Of a DNA stretch of 64,000 nucleotides, positions 20,471 through 31,869 are shown piece after piece. How positions within the stretch are numbered: position 1 is the stretch's first letter; each line of letters starts with the position of its first letter. Below the pieces are notes generated by a model that was not told where the DNA came from, did no database searches, and saw nothing but the letters and a program-made list of their open reading frames with translations. This DNA is from Ascarosepion bandense (lineage: Eukaryota > Mollusca > Cephalopoda > Sepiida > Sepiidae), in NCBI GenBank assembly GCA_037127315.1, contig JBBBDQ010000347.1, positions 383,501 through 447,500 on the forward strand. Reading direction: 5' to 3'. Both the position numbers and the translations under genes were made by a program.

Positions 20471-20824
20471 GATAACATTTGTGATAATGATTTACATTTA
20501 AAAATAGTTAAAAATACGTTTGGTTATTAAATGGTTAATAATGAGTTGTTGCAGAAAAAATTGATCTTGGGCGTGTGCTTAATTTAACTAATCAGAATAA
20601 AGGTCGACTTTGAAAATTTAGAATATAGGCTAAATATAAGGGAAGTGCGGTATTCATACATATCAAAATAAAACTGTCATATTTACGGCTGGACAGCTAA
20701 CTCCGGTAAGAAGTATACATTTTAGTTATGAAGAAATACTCTTAGAGTTCTATGTATACTTGCACTTTAATTTTCTCATAAAAAAAAATCTTTTAGTCCT
20801 ATGTTAAAGGGACTTTTTTGTATG

Positions 20825-21209
20825 ATTAACGTATTTTAATATATTTTTTGGTTCTGAGTACATTTCATTATCAATTCATTATGTATTCTTAACACAAGCA
20901 TATGTATATATATATATATATATATACACTACTAACAATTTAGCTTGGCAAATACGGATAGTCGAGAGGAAAATGCAGTTTAAAAAACTGTGTTAATATG
21001 CGTGTGTTTCTCACACAATTAACGTATTTTAATATATTTTTTGGTTCTGAGTACATTTCATTATCAATTCATTATGTATTCTTAACACAAGCATATGTAT
21101 ATATATATATATATACACTACTAACAATTTAGCTTGGCAAATACGGATAGTCGAGAGGAAAATGCAGTTTAAAAAACTGTGTTAATATGCGTGTGTTTCT
21201 CACACAATT
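20825..21209. repeat. 193-bp tandem duplication
   Basis: Unit 1 is 20825-21017 and unit 2 is 21018-21209. They are nearly identical, differing mainly in TA number. Each unit contains a (TA)n run and a tRNA-like A-box fragment, ATACGGATAGTCGAGAGG, shared with the core of the 11.9-kb fold-back element. Confidence 0.85.
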
Positions 21210-21630
21210 TAGGTCTGTCAGTCAGAGAAATGCTCTTAATCAACACGCATTTTCTTTAAGTTTTTTTTTTTAGAATATTTTATTTTGTCGTAAATATATT
21301 TGGACATCATTGTGATAAGAACTGACACCATCGTTAATTGGTGCCACATTCAACGCATCGACCTTTTTCTTTTGAAATACCGATTACGAATATCCATTTG
21401 ATTAATACGAACAAAGGATACATGAGACAAAAGAAATGCATGAATTTTAAATGAGCTAACACTAGTTGGAAATAGTTACATTTAATAAAGGATTGATTCG
21501 ACGCAATTAGTTTGAATTTTATTTTGCATTTGATGACCAGAACTAGATCAATCTCTAACTACCCCACAAAAATAAACAAATAAAATAAAAAAGACTAAAA
21601 AAATTGCTGAGAAACGAAATTTAGTTCATT
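21210..21630. other. AT-rich stretch, no gene recognised
   Basis: Nothing beyond simple A/T runs was seen. Confidence 0.4.
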
Positions 21631-21635
21631 CTTCC

Positions 21636-22150
21636 TTGCTAGACAGTTATCCCGACAAAATCTGTTTTAAGTTATTTGCAATTTGCAGCCCTATCCGGGC
21701 AGTTCACTTTTATCTACTTGCAAACCGCCGTAATGTAACTTCACTGTGCACTTTCTATAACTATTTACATGCTAATTATTCTTTCCTCTTTTGTAGCTTA
21801 ACTACAATTGTCGGCCGGGTTTTAACATTTTACAGTTGAAATGACCAGAAGTAAGCACAAGTTTTTACCCTAAAAGTTTCTTCTCTCGACCACCATTCTT
21901 GTTTTATCGACAATTTTCATTTAGAAATGTACGTGCAAGGTCAATCATTATCTTTTTTCTTGGAGTAGATAGACTAAACTATCGCCCGGTTCACACTCCA
22001 CCCATGTCTATTTAACAGGTGTAGAGGCTCATCCCTTGTTCCCTGTTTAGGATGTGGTTTCCGGCTTTCCTTTTTCTAATATTTTCACTCTTATGTAGCC
22101 CCCTGCACATCAGTGGCGTTACCGCCTTGCTCGGGGTGATATGATTAAAA
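21636..22150 (+). pseudogene. LINE family L1x, decayed RT C-terminus and 3' tail
   Basis: LANRRNVTSLCTFYNYLHA corresponds to LSHRRDVASLCLFYKYFHG of the better copies; the rest is frameshifted. The tail TATGTAGCCCCCTGCACATC...CGCCTTGCTCGGGGTGATAT (22093-22142) plus A-rich end confirms the 3' terminus. Confidence 0.65.
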
Positions 22151-22411
22151 AAAGAAAAAATTCCTTTTCTTTTTTACTTGTCTTAATGTATCCTTTTTCT
22201 CATCTTCTATTAGTAAATATTAAAGTAAATGATCTAAATATAGTGGATCAGGCGACGAAATTTACACTGCGATAAATAGACACTCTAAAATTCTATAGAC
22301 TACACATGACCTAAAGATAATTTTTTTTTATCAAGACACAGATAGTTGCCACTCTATTATGGACATGATAGCCACTCTTATATTTCGGTATGTTCAGGCG
22401 ATGTTGCAAAA

Positions 22412-22412
<1 letters not shown>

Positions 22413-22442
<30 letters not shown>
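22413..22442. repeat. (TA)n microsatellite
   Basis: About 15 TA units at the 3' border of the RTE-type element. Confidence 0.9.
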
Positions 22443-22444
<2 letters not shown>

Positions 22445-22449
22445 GGACT

Positions 22450-25400
22450 GTCCCGTCGATTTCGACGTATGAGCGTCTCAAAAAACTAATTCCAGTTTCG
22501 ATGTTTATGTCTTTCATGGGACTTCAGCACCGCCAGCGACTTGCAGGTTTTGACCACAAGCCGCGCACGAAAATGCATTCAATGAAATGCCACTTGGTCT
22601 GCCAGCTACTTGTTTCCTCTTTTCTCTTAATTCTCTGAGCTTTTGTACTCTTTCTGATTCAAAAACCTTTAAGACAATGTGACACGTCAATCTCCATTGT
22701 TTCTTATCAGAAATAATTTATTCAAAAGCTGATGTTAGAATGTCAGTTGCTGTCAGATTATACTTAAGCTTATCCTTGTACCTCAACAATGGGCGGCCAA
22801 TACGCCTTTTATCATGCTGAAGCTGATCGTACAAAACCATTTAAGGCATTCTATCGGCACACATTCTGACGAAATGCCCGACCCAACGCAACTAAAAATG
22901 TATAAGAAAATTTTCGATTCCACTGACACAACACTTTGCAAACAGATCAGCATTGGACACCCTGTCCTTCAGGATAAATCCACATATTGTGCAAAGGCAG
23001 CGTTTGTGAAACACATCCAACTGCACGACATGTGAGCGGTAAGTGTTCCAAGCCTCAGCACCGTATAAGAGAGTTGTCAGAACAACAGCGTTGTAAACTC
23101 TAATTTTTGTTTCCAACTTTATACCTCTGTCATTTCACAAGCGGTGCCAAAGTTTACCAAAAGCTGATGTTGACTTCGCTATACGATTTAAAATTTCATC
23201 GTCAAGAGATCCGTTTGTGTTCACAATGCTACCTAAATATTTGAAACAATTAGCATATTTCAAACTCTTCTCAGCTACTGTTATGCAGTCATCAGGAAAA
23301 ATGAACTGGAGGGTTTTGTTTCACACCATATAATTGTTTTTGATGAGGAAGCGGCTGATGAACTACTTCAGTTTTCTTAATATTTATGGTGAGACCAAAT
23401 GCTTTACTGGGTTCAGAAAACCTATTTACATGTTCCTGCGCTTCAGCATACGATGTAGTGACAAATGCAGCATCATCAGCAAATAGCATGTCATGTATCA
23501 TTTGGGTTCTTAGCAATGTTTTCTCCTTAAAGCGTTGATGGCTAAATAATCCACCACTAGTACAGAATTGGAAGTTCACACCACCAACGAAATCACTGTA
23601 AGCATGCTGAAGCACCACCGAAAAATACAGTGCAAAAAGAACTGGATCAAGAACACATCCTTGTTTTGTACCGTTTGAGACATCAAAACGATCCGAAGCA
23701 GATCAATCAGATATCACAGAACATTTCATGCCGTCATAGAATGATACAATAACTTGGAATACCAAATTGCATTTGGTATTCCAAGCTTTTTCATTACCTT
23801 CCAAAGTGCCTTCACTCTGTCGAAAGCTTTACTAAGGTCGACAAATACCATGTACAATTCACTATTTTTCTCCCGTGCCTTCTCAGCAACTTGTCTGAGT
23901 GTAAAATCATATCTATATTGCCCCGGCCGGACCTAAATCCACACTGTGACTCAGGGTAGACGTCATCAACCACATTTCTCATGATTCTATTGAGAATAAG
24001 ACGGGCCAAGATATTTCCTGCAATACAAAGAAGAGAGATTCCACGAGAATTGTCGCAACAATGCCGATTACCTTTGTTCTTATAAAGATGTTGTATGTCC
24101 ACATCCTTAAAGTCTTGTGGAACCTGACCACGAAACCTAATTTTCTTAAATATCTGATGCAGCTTTTTGACTAGTTTTGGGCCTCCATACTTATAAAATT
24201 CCGGTGGTAAACCACCTTTCCAAGGGGCCTTGCCTGAAGATAATTGTTTGACACTACTGATTATTTAATTTAAGGTAGGTTCAATAACAAGCTGTGATAG
24301 TTCTGGGCGTTGAGGGATTGATGCAAGTGCTGCCTCATCAACAATAGAGGTTGAATTTAGCACTGTCTCAAAGTGATCTTTCCATCGCAACAGAATGTCA
24401 CTCTTTTCAGTTAAAAGTGTTACACCATCAGAAGCAAGCACTGGTGAAGTACCACTTTCTCTGGGACCATACACCTTCAGACCATCAGAAAATGCTTTGC
24501 TGTATTTCCTGTCTGCAGCCTCCTGCAATTCAGCTGCCATGGCATGCCACCAAGCGTTTTTCTTTGTCTTAAGGCGGCCTGAACCTTAGCTATACATTAT
24601 TTGTATTCTTGTTGCTTTACATTTGACTGTTTCTCCCCAATCCATGCCTTATGTGTGCAATGCATCTTCTCAATAAGAGTTTTTATCTCGGCATTATTGT
24701 CGACGAACCAGTCCTGGTGTTTGCGAACTGGAAGACCGAGTATCTCCTGTGACATGCTGTGGACCATATCACGTAGAGATTTCCATTAAGATTCAATGTT
24801 CTCAGAAATTGAGATAGAATGAATAGATAAGTCCAATTTATTTGACAGTTCATTACGCTTATCTACGTTCCTCAAAGGTAAGACATTTATGCGTTTTAGC
24901 AATGAAAATTTTTAAAGCTGGAGTCGCTTCAGGCGGAATGTCAAACTGCTTCGAAGAAAGCGTGATCAGACAAAAAGCAGGTTGAGTGAAAGCTTTGAGT
25001 TAACGAGAAGTCTTTTATGTCTAGCCGCCTTGTAACAACATGATCTATCATGTGCCAATCCTTGGATTGTGGATGCATCCATGAAGTTTTGCGCTGATTT
25101 GATTGCTGAAAAAGTGTATTGGTAATGGTAAGGTCAAACTCCTGGTAAAGAGAAAGAAAACGCAAACCATTTGAGTTCTTACGGCCAACGCCATGATGAC
25201 CCATGATCAGCACTAATACGAGCATTTAAATCTCCAAGCACTATCAGTTTTTCTTTGTGCCTAAGATTTGCAATGACAGTGCGAAGTTCATTATAGAAGT
25301 TGTCCTTAACTTCATCTCTATTTGACATAGTCGGCGCATAACAACCTACAAGAGTAATAGGAATATCATTTTATAGAGTTGATTTAATAGTCATGATTCG

Positions 25401-26285
25401 GTCGGAAATAGCTGTAGGAAGTGAAGGAAAGGTTTCGGCAAGCTCGAGTTTTATAGCAAAGCCCACACCAGAAGTACAACTTTCCTCTTACTTCTTAACA
25501 TTAACCAAAAATGTATAACACCCGGTGACTTCTTCAAATTGTCTAGAGTCAGCTAAACGAGATCCACTAAGCGCGGCAATCGATATGTTGTGTTTTTGTA
25601 GATCAAAAGCTACAAGTGCCGTCTTGCGCTCTAATTCAGAGCTGCTATCTTGGAGTGTTAGAATATTCCAAGAACCAAGTTTCATTTTCATTTCATTCTT
25701 CGTTTTAGTACTGAAAAAATGGATAACCAGGCAGCTGCAGTTAACTACCATAGTGAAGTTATGAGTACGCATTTTTTGGGGTTCCTTTTATCACCCTCCC
25801 AAATTCCAGGAAAAGAAGTGCTGCACCTAAATAGGCCTGCTTTGTCACCAATGAAGGATACGAACAGCACAAATACTCAAGGTTTTGTGCATGAACGACC
25901 ATTACCCATTGGCCGCGACCGTGTAGAGTTCCAGTTATGGACTTCCGGCAATATCCTTTATCTGTCCCCGTCACCTTCGCTCTCTCGCCAGTAGACTTGT
26001 TCAAATGTGACTAAGATTGAAACTGAAATGGTTTAGTTGTGAGACTACCACATAATGATTTGTTTTAAGTGGTGAAGGCGTGTGCAAAACCAGCCACATG
26101 TTTTGGAAATAATGATAACAAAGCATTGGTGCAAATGTTTGCAACAAATGCAATGAACAATATACCTCAGGTTTTACTTTCACGATTTTCCTTCCCCTAG
26201 GTGAGTGTCTTAACAAAGACTGAGGGTGCATCACTCCTAGTGATTTAATCGCGCCCCAGACACCAACCTGGGTATTTTAAAGTCC
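22450..26285 (-). mobile_element. RTE-type LINE, nearly full length, inactivated
   Basis: The element reads 5' to 3' on the minus strand, from about 26285 (5' UTR) to about 22450. Its borders are (TA)n(GT)n at 26290-26384 and (TA)n at 22413-22442. ORF2-like coding (listed separately) occupies about 25700-22540. The length of about 3.8 kb and the single EN-RT polyprotein suit the RTE clade. No target duplication could be recognised because both borders are microsatellites. Confidence 0.7.
22540..25702 (-). pseudogene. RTE-type endonuclease-reverse transcriptase
   Basis: Starts MKMKLGSWNILTLQD (25702). The APE endonuclease continues with RKTALVAFDLQKHNISIAAL, SRLADSRQFEEVTGCYTF, a LGDLNARISADHG box, GVGRKNSNGLRFLSL, LTITNTLFQQSNQRKTSWMH and MIDHVVTRRLDIKD. 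The linker has YSKAFSDGLKVYGP. RT: NSRGISLLCIAGNILARL, YPESQCGFRSGRGNIDMI, STLVKLSTE/FDRVKALWKVMKKLGI, GTKQGCVLDPVLFALYFS, MLFADDAAFVTTS (catalytic ADD) and FGLTINIKKTEV. C-terminus: RVYNAVVLTTLLYGAEAWNT. At least five frame changes and several stops separate these blocks. A small direct/inverted duplication of ATACCAAATTGCATTTGGTAT lies at 23760. Non-functional. Confidence 0.9.
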
Positions 26286-26289
26286 AGGC

Positions 26290-26290
26290 G

Positions 26291-26384
<94 letters not shown>
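26290..26384. repeat. Compound (TA)n(GT)n microsatellite
   Basis: TA units 26290-26344, GT units 26345-26385. Confidence 0.95.
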
Positions 26385-26385
<1 letters not shown>

Positions 26386-26386
<1 letters not shown>

Positions 26387-26814
26387 TAAGCCACTTTAAG
26401 AAATATAAAAGATAAAAACAAAAAATAGTAATATTGATAAAAGACTAATCATTGATTTTATGTTGCTAGTCCATTTGATCAAATCGAAGATTGTTGAGTA
26501 TGATTTAAATATGGATTTGAAAAGGACGTGCCTGTCTTTTCTCAGTGTGATGGGAAATAAAAATGAACTTCTATTATATTTTCTGCGAGAATTTGTTTTT
26601 TTATTTCCCGCATGTGTTATAGTATTGATGAGATTTGATGGTATGGGCTAATTGTTTGCCACAATTAGAGCTGTTGAAAGTTAGTAGTTAATATTTTGTG
26701 TGTTAAAATGTGTCAGGAAACAAATTCCGTCGTCTATCCTACTGCTGTGGCGACGCGCACAGTCGTCACCTCTCAGGAAGTCTGACTGCTCTCTCATTCC
26801 AGCTCTTTACATAG
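26386..26814. other. No gene recognised
   Basis: AT-rich DNA turning GC-normal after 26720. A 63-codon open frame (26460-26651) shows no motif. Confidence 0.4.
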
Positions 26815-27388
26815 AGCTTGGTACCTCGTCTATGCAAAACACCACGCATTGCATAGACAAGCCAGTTAACAATCACAGTTTCCGCGCCTGCCCTCCTGTA
26901 CTTTCTTGAAAATGACTGACCGACTCATCACATTTTGTGTAAACTTTTTACACTGTGTAATCTTAAATTTTTATTTAATCCTAGAATGTGTGATTATTTT
27001 AAACATTTATGCATGTTAATGTGGCAAAAGACCTAAAGGGAACTGTGGGAAATTTTTTCAATACTGACTATGTTACATTTAGCTGAATTATCTCGCAGCT
27101 TGGTACCTCGCCTATGCAAAACACCACACATTGCATAGACAAGCCAGTTAACAATCACAGTTTCCGCGCCTGCCCTCCTGTACTTTCTTGAGAGTGTCAG
27201 GTGGACTGACCGACTCATCACATTTTGTGTAAACTTTTTACACTGTGTAATCTTAAATTTTTATTTAATCCTAGAATGTGTGATTATTTTAAACATTTAT
27301 GCATGTTAATGTGGCAAAGGAGCTAAGGAGAACTGTGGGAAATTTTTTCAATACTGACTATGTTACACTTAGCTGAATTATCTTGCAG
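26815..27388. repeat. 282-bp tandem duplication with internal hairpin
   Basis: Units 26815-27096 and 27097-27388 are about 95 percent alike; the second has a 10-bp insertion (GTGTCAGGTG region, about 27193). Each begins AGCTTGGTACCTCG and carries a perfect 10-bp hairpin, GTCTATGCAA / TTGCATAGAC (CTATGCAA / TTGCATAG in unit 2). Non-coding on either strand. Confidence 0.85.
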
Positions 27389-27529
27389 TATTTTCATTCT
27401 AACAGATTCTTCAGTCAGCATAAGATTCTATGCTATTTTATTCGATATAAAATCTAGCATAATCACATATTCGCCGGTGTCCTACTGAAAGAACTGAAGG
27501 TGTAAAAATAGAAAACATTTTACTTTATT

Positions 27530-27690
27530 ATTTGTCTATATTTCTGAGATGAGGTAGTACTTACAGTATTTACAGTATTTCTAGTATTCGGACTATTGTC
27601 CGGATTTTTGTTGCCATTTGTACAACATTTCGGTCGTTGTACGCTCCGGTGTTCTTCATGTGCTAGGAATTTCGAACCAAACAATGTATT
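27530..27690 (-). repeat. Interspersed repeat E, second copy
   Basis: It shares ATTTGTCTATATTTCTGAGA and the following AGTATTTACAGTATT and ATTCGGACTATTGTCCGG blocks with 19475-19650. On the minus strand TGAAGAACACCGG...CGACCGAAATG parallels the hammerhead-like segment of the first copy, more decayed. Confidence 0.45.
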
Positions 27691-27819
27691 ACAATAATAA
27701 AATTTATAATATTGTAATAAACTGTTCAGTTCTAAAGGTATTTCAAACGCAGCGTTTCCTTCTCCTAGACCGCTTAACAACCAAGTCTAGAGAGCAGACT
27801 CTGTTCTGTAAATTTACAC

Positions 27820-27960
27820 ATGGCTGAGATGGACATGAATTCATATCTCTCCACGTGCATTAGCACGTAATGGAATTTAGTGAATTTAGCTGAAATTCGA
27901 ACTCAGCTCTCTGATTCTTCAGTCACAGGTTCTAACCATGCTTCCACGCCACCGAAATTG
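27820..27960 (-). repeat. tRNA-headed SINE fragment (S2-like)
   Basis: The minus strand reads GGAAGCATGGTTAGAACCTG (A-box region) then GAGTTCGAATTTCAGC (B box), with A/B spacing right for a tRNA-derived promoter, followed by about 70 bases of body. Confidence 0.55.
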
Positions 27961-28829
27961 TAAGAAATATATTCCGCCTTCACTACTAGCAAAACTCATA
28001 ATATATCTATTCAGCACATTTTTCTTAGCTTCTAACAAAATTTTCCTCTCTCATTTAATAATGTTTGCTATTTCAATGAGTCTCAGTATAAAGTTTAAAT
28101 TATGCAAATTTATGTTAAATTCCCTATATTCAGTTTTTAATTTACAATGTTTTTTCTACACCTTTTTATCAATTCTAGGATCGACTTAATTGTAGCTGCC
28201 CTGTTCATATTTTCCCTTTTATTTTCCCTTTCCCACGATGCCTGGTATCCTTTCACGATTTCTTCCTGAAATTAGGTGACGTTCTACCTGATCTTATTAG
28301 GGTTGGTTCCGTTTCTCTCAAGATTAAATCAGTTTTTGACTCTAGAAGCTGTCATTTTATGATTGCATACATTATTAACTTTATTTACGAAGTATACATT
28401 ATTAACGCCACTGGCTTTGTCAGCAAATTATGAAGTCAATTTCACTTTTTCTTTGCCCATTAAATATTTAACAATATTGTCAGTGTTATATGATTTTCGA
28501 ATTTGCGCTTTTCTAAATCGATTTATGGCTTATTTTGGGGAAATTTTATATTCGTTAACATTAGCCGTGAAAAGTTCGTTGCTTCCTTTTTTAAACATTT
28601 CATCATTTTTAGGTTAAACAGTGTATTATCAGTTTTCCTTTTCCCCGGTTAAGAAAAACATGGAAATTACCTACGCTACATACTACAGTGCGCGATGTAT
28701 ACCATTTTGAATTTTACGCTACATACTAGTGTGCGATATATACTAGCTTACATATTTCATTCGTGCCTTGTTTTTCTCCAAAATTTAACGGGTGTCGTAG
28801 TGAGTTAACTGGAAGCGTTCGGTTTAACC
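27961..28829. other. AT-rich stretch, no gene recognised
   Basis: Two plus-strand open frames (27938-28189, 28363-28617) are hydrophobic, T-rich and unlike any family I know. A short duplication lies at 28670-28750 (CTACGCTACATACTA... and TACGCTACATACTAG). Confidence 0.4.
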
Positions 28830-28849
28830 AACGCAGGATAGTTATACGA

Positions 28850-29790
28850 TGAACCAGCGAATATCAGTTTTACATACAGCCACATGACGCATTGCTTATA
28901 CAGGTTCCTTGACATCACAAACTATGGAGCGTGTATAACCGTGATCCGCTCGTACGCCTTACCACGAACAACAGTTTCTACAAGCTCTCAGGGATGACCC
29001 AGGTTTCAGCACACGTCAAGTGGCCTTATCATATCGTACATCTTATAGTACGGCCTAGAGTGTAATTCAAAAACAACTTCTGTATCCGTATCAATTGCAA
29101 AGTGTATAGAGCCTTGTGCCCTCTGATCTCCCAACACGGGAGAACTTTACCGATGGTCAATTGCACAAACTGTCGGTTCATTGTTTGCTTCTTCAGTCAA
29201 GTTTACAGATGAAACAACATCTTGAAGATATGGAATAACACATTTACGCAACCAACATTTGTGGACAGATTGGAATCCTTTTGGTACAATACAGGCAAGA
29301 GATAAGCAAAAGTTTGCGATTAATTTGTGGGCTGGAATTGTGGGTGACTGTCTCATAGATTCATTTGTTCCTCCAGCGAATCTTACAGGAACTGTATAAA
29401 TTTATTTCAAACTTGCTTTCAGACGTGCTGGAAGATGTAACCTCTTAATTCGAAGATGTATGTTGTTCCTGTATGGCGAAACTCCAGCACATTTTAATAA
29501 TATTGTTAGTAATGCAATGGCTTACATCTACAATGGAAGATGAATAGATTGAGGACAAACGTTTCCACGGCCTGTACATTTCTCCGGACACATTTCTTTA
29601 AGATTCTTTACCTGTAGGGTCATGCGAAACATTAGTTTAAAGGGAGACAGTATTAATACAGAGACGCCGAATCAAATAGTCATGGGGACCAACAAAATCA
29701 TTTGAAAGAGTCTGCCAGTAAATGATCTCTGGGTGCTTGTGTGTGAAGAAGCAAGCTTTTGAACATATGTTACGAAATGCTGTGTTAAAG
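28850..29790 (+). pseudogene. Mariner-type transposase (heavily decayed)
   Basis: Across frames the plus strand keeps LRDDPGFSTRQVALSYRTSY (HTH region), KQLLYPYQLQSV, LVPSDLP, NQHLWTDWNPFGTIQARDKQ, KFAINLWAGIVGDCLIDSFV, PPANLTGT and fragments equivalent to LPDVLED and GETPAHFN (family: DGAPAHFS). These blocks are in the order of the DDE transposases of the mariner/Tc family common in arthropods and molluscs. The catalytic residues cannot be placed with confidence. Stops and frameshifts throughout. Terminal inverted repeats not found. Confidence 0.65.
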
Positions 29791-30039
29791 TACAACGCTG
29801 TCATTTGAGACACATGTTTATGTGGACATATTATCTTGTTTTTAGTCTGGAAATTTTAACTATTTTTAATCAAATACGCATACTCGGAAACTAACCTATA
29901 TATATATATAGGTTTACAATTCCGAGTTCCGCAGCATTTACTTTGTACTCAATATAACAAATATTGCAGAACATAATATAATTAAAGTACAATGTGTGTG
30001 TGTTTCTAACTGACCAGATTCATGCTAAATTAGAAGTTT

Positions 30040-30270
30040 CGTAAGAATATCGTGATGGTGCTCTCACTCTTCAGGGCTATTTGCCGAGTGAGACCATAAT
30101 AACGGTGTCCTGAGGAAACCTCAAATTAGGCATGAGTTTGCTCAGTTAAAGAAACAAACTCTTCAAACTTCTAAGAGTTCTTTTCCGACATTGAGCACTG
30201 TTCGATAAAAAACTCTCTAGCCAAAATACAATTTATTAGTAAAACCATTGAAAAAGTAGTAACCTTGGCG
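30040..30270 (+). repeat. Interspersed repeat family D
   Basis: It shares TTTCC/TTTCGA(T/C)ATTGAGCACT and TTTATTAGTAAAACCA/TTTATCAATAAAACCA blocks with 55080-55300. Diverged; class unknown. Confidence 0.35.
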
Positions 30271-30476
30271 CTAATTATTATCATTATCAAACAGTGTGTG
30301 TTTGTGTGACAAATTGGAACAAGTTTTTTCACGCATTTTTAAAATGAATCAATTCCGAATAAGTTCTAACTCATGAAACACGTAAAAAAACAACAAAAAA
30401 AAAACATGTCCAATTTGTCCGACATATTTTCTTTCAAAAGCTGTTCTTGGTATATAAACAGTTTTAAATTGTTATC

Positions 30477-30477
<1 letters not shown>

Positions 30478-30537
<60 letters not shown>
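30478..30537. repeat. (TA)n microsatellite
   Basis: About 30 TA units. Confidence 0.95.
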
Positions 30538-30539
<2 letters not shown>

Positions 30540-30544
30540 AAATA

Positions 30545-30975
30545 CATAAGTATGGAAGAAACAGGAAATTAATGTTGAAAGAGAAGCTATCCATGTACAT
30601 AACAGTCATCGTAAAAATTAAAACTTAATATGATGGGAACATAATGATTTCTTCAAAGTTAAAGATTGTAATCTCCTTGCAAAATGTCCTTTCCGTTTTG
30701 CTCGTTAAAATATTCTTTGAGATACAACAATAATGAGGCCAATATCGTTCAGGGAAAATAATGATTTCAGTCATTATTTTTGACATTTTCCATATCTAGC
30801 AAGATACTAAATTGGTTAAATAAATATGTCTGTTTATATAAATTTGTCTTGTCAGAAAAATTTATATAAATATATATATATTATATAAATATATTATATA
30901 TATACCTTACAATGCTGCTGGTAATTTCTATTTCATCTAACCACACTATTTGTTAAACACAATATACCTTTCGGC
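30545..30975. other. AT-rich stretch, no gene recognised
   Basis: It includes a small palindromic AT segment at 30866-30905 (TATATAAATATATATATATT and neighbours). Confidence 0.4.
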
Positions 30976-30981
30976 TACTCT

Positions 30982-30983
<2 letters not shown>

Positions 30984-31041
<58 letters not shown>
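30984..31041. repeat. (TA)n microsatellite
   Basis: About 29 TA units. Confidence 0.95.
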
Positions 31042-31044
<3 letters not shown>

Positions 31045-31084
31045 TTGTGTATTTAGGCAGTAAATCTCTTTTAAAATAAATTGC

Positions 31085-31500
31085 AAACACTATATTTGCT
31101 TATTTTTAATAAATTCCGTACATACTCACGGATAATCTTTCGCGGATTACAATCAAAAGATGTCAGAAATGAGCTGTAACGTTGACAGATATTATTTTCA
31201 TTCATTTCTTAAAGTACCAAAGTACTTTCAACCTCTTTCCGAGATCATCTTCAGTGGCATGAGTTATGCTAACAAATGTAATCAGAAAACTGTTTTGCTA
31301 AAAATTACTGTACATTTTTTCTGGCTCAAATATAACAGTTGACAATTTGCTAGCGTTCTTTAGAACGTGAAAATTATCAAAAATGGAATTTTTTATATGT
31401 TGTAATGTCATGGTCACACACGTGCTAAAACATGAAAAAACTGTTCTTTTTACAAACATTTTAGAACATTGCTATTGTATTCATAGCTGATTCCATTAAT
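31085..31500 (-). repeat. Interspersed repeat family B, copy 1
   Basis: It matches 32815-33425 and 61425-61855. Shared blocks are AAATGAGCTGTAACGTTGAC, GATAATCTTTCGCGGATTA and TTTTCATG(C)TTTAGCACG-like. On the minus strand (about 31255-31200) it holds CTGAAGA, stem II GATCTC/GAGGTT, GAAA and stem III AGTAC/GTACT, a hammerhead-like arrangement. No coding. Possibly PLE-derived. Confidence 0.6.
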
Positions 31501-31539
31501 TGACGCCTTAAGTGTTTATATGAATATTGTCTCGATATA

Positions 31540-31640
31540 TATATATATCCTGGGTTAGGAAGCGAAAGGGTCTAAGCCGTACTGATGAGCTGTAATACAG
31601 CGACACAGATCTGTCTGCGGATGACTATATATATATATAT
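31540..31640 (+). repeat. SINE family S1 fragment with hammerhead
   Basis: A 5'-truncated copy beginning at TCCTGGGTTAGGAAGCG (31550), the end of the tRNA-like T-arm region. It contains the hammerhead described separately and ends in (TA)n at 31629. Confidence 0.65.
31570..31625 (+). ncRNA. Type I hammerhead ribozyme fold, S1 copy 1
   Basis: The core CTGATGA (31582-31588) is intact. Stem II GCTGT/ACAGC (5 bp) has an AAT loop. The conserved GAAA is GACA here (31602-31605). The stem III palindrome is CAGATCTG. Cleavage triplet GTC (31613-31615). Stem I: CCGTA (31577-31581) pairs with TGCGG (31616-31620), then an internal loop, then GTC (31570-31572) with GAC (31623-31625). All helices pair. 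The GAAA mutation predicts loss of activity in this copy. Confidence 0.7.
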
Positions 31641-31644
31641 ATAT

Positions 31645-31868
31645 ATATATTTCGAAAACCAGAAATCAGTCAGCCGAGTTCGAATTCCAGTCGAATTCGT
31701 TGCAGTTACTGACGCACGAACATCCTTGTGAGATGTATAAATCCGCTGTTTCTCCCTTCATCTATGCAATAAAATAGCAGCACAAATTGTGATATCATAG
31801 ACTTGGTTGGCACCCAGTCTGCCGCTGAATATAATGGCAACCTATTTCAAGACATTCTTCTACCTAGC
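31645..31868 (+). repeat. tRNA-headed SINE, family S2
   Basis: The head has GAGTTCGAATTCCAG (B box, 31678-31692). The body ends GGTTGGCACCCAGTCTGCCG and AATGGCAACCTATTTC, matching the minus-strand copy at 3845-4135. The start of the open frame at 31803 lies in this SINE, not in the LINE that follows. Confidence 0.6.
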
Positions 31869-31869
31869 G

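Noticed and set aside
28363..28617. Hydrophobic 84-codon frame as a membrane protein
   Set aside because: T-rich composition gives Phe and Leu in any frame. No conserved motif was found.
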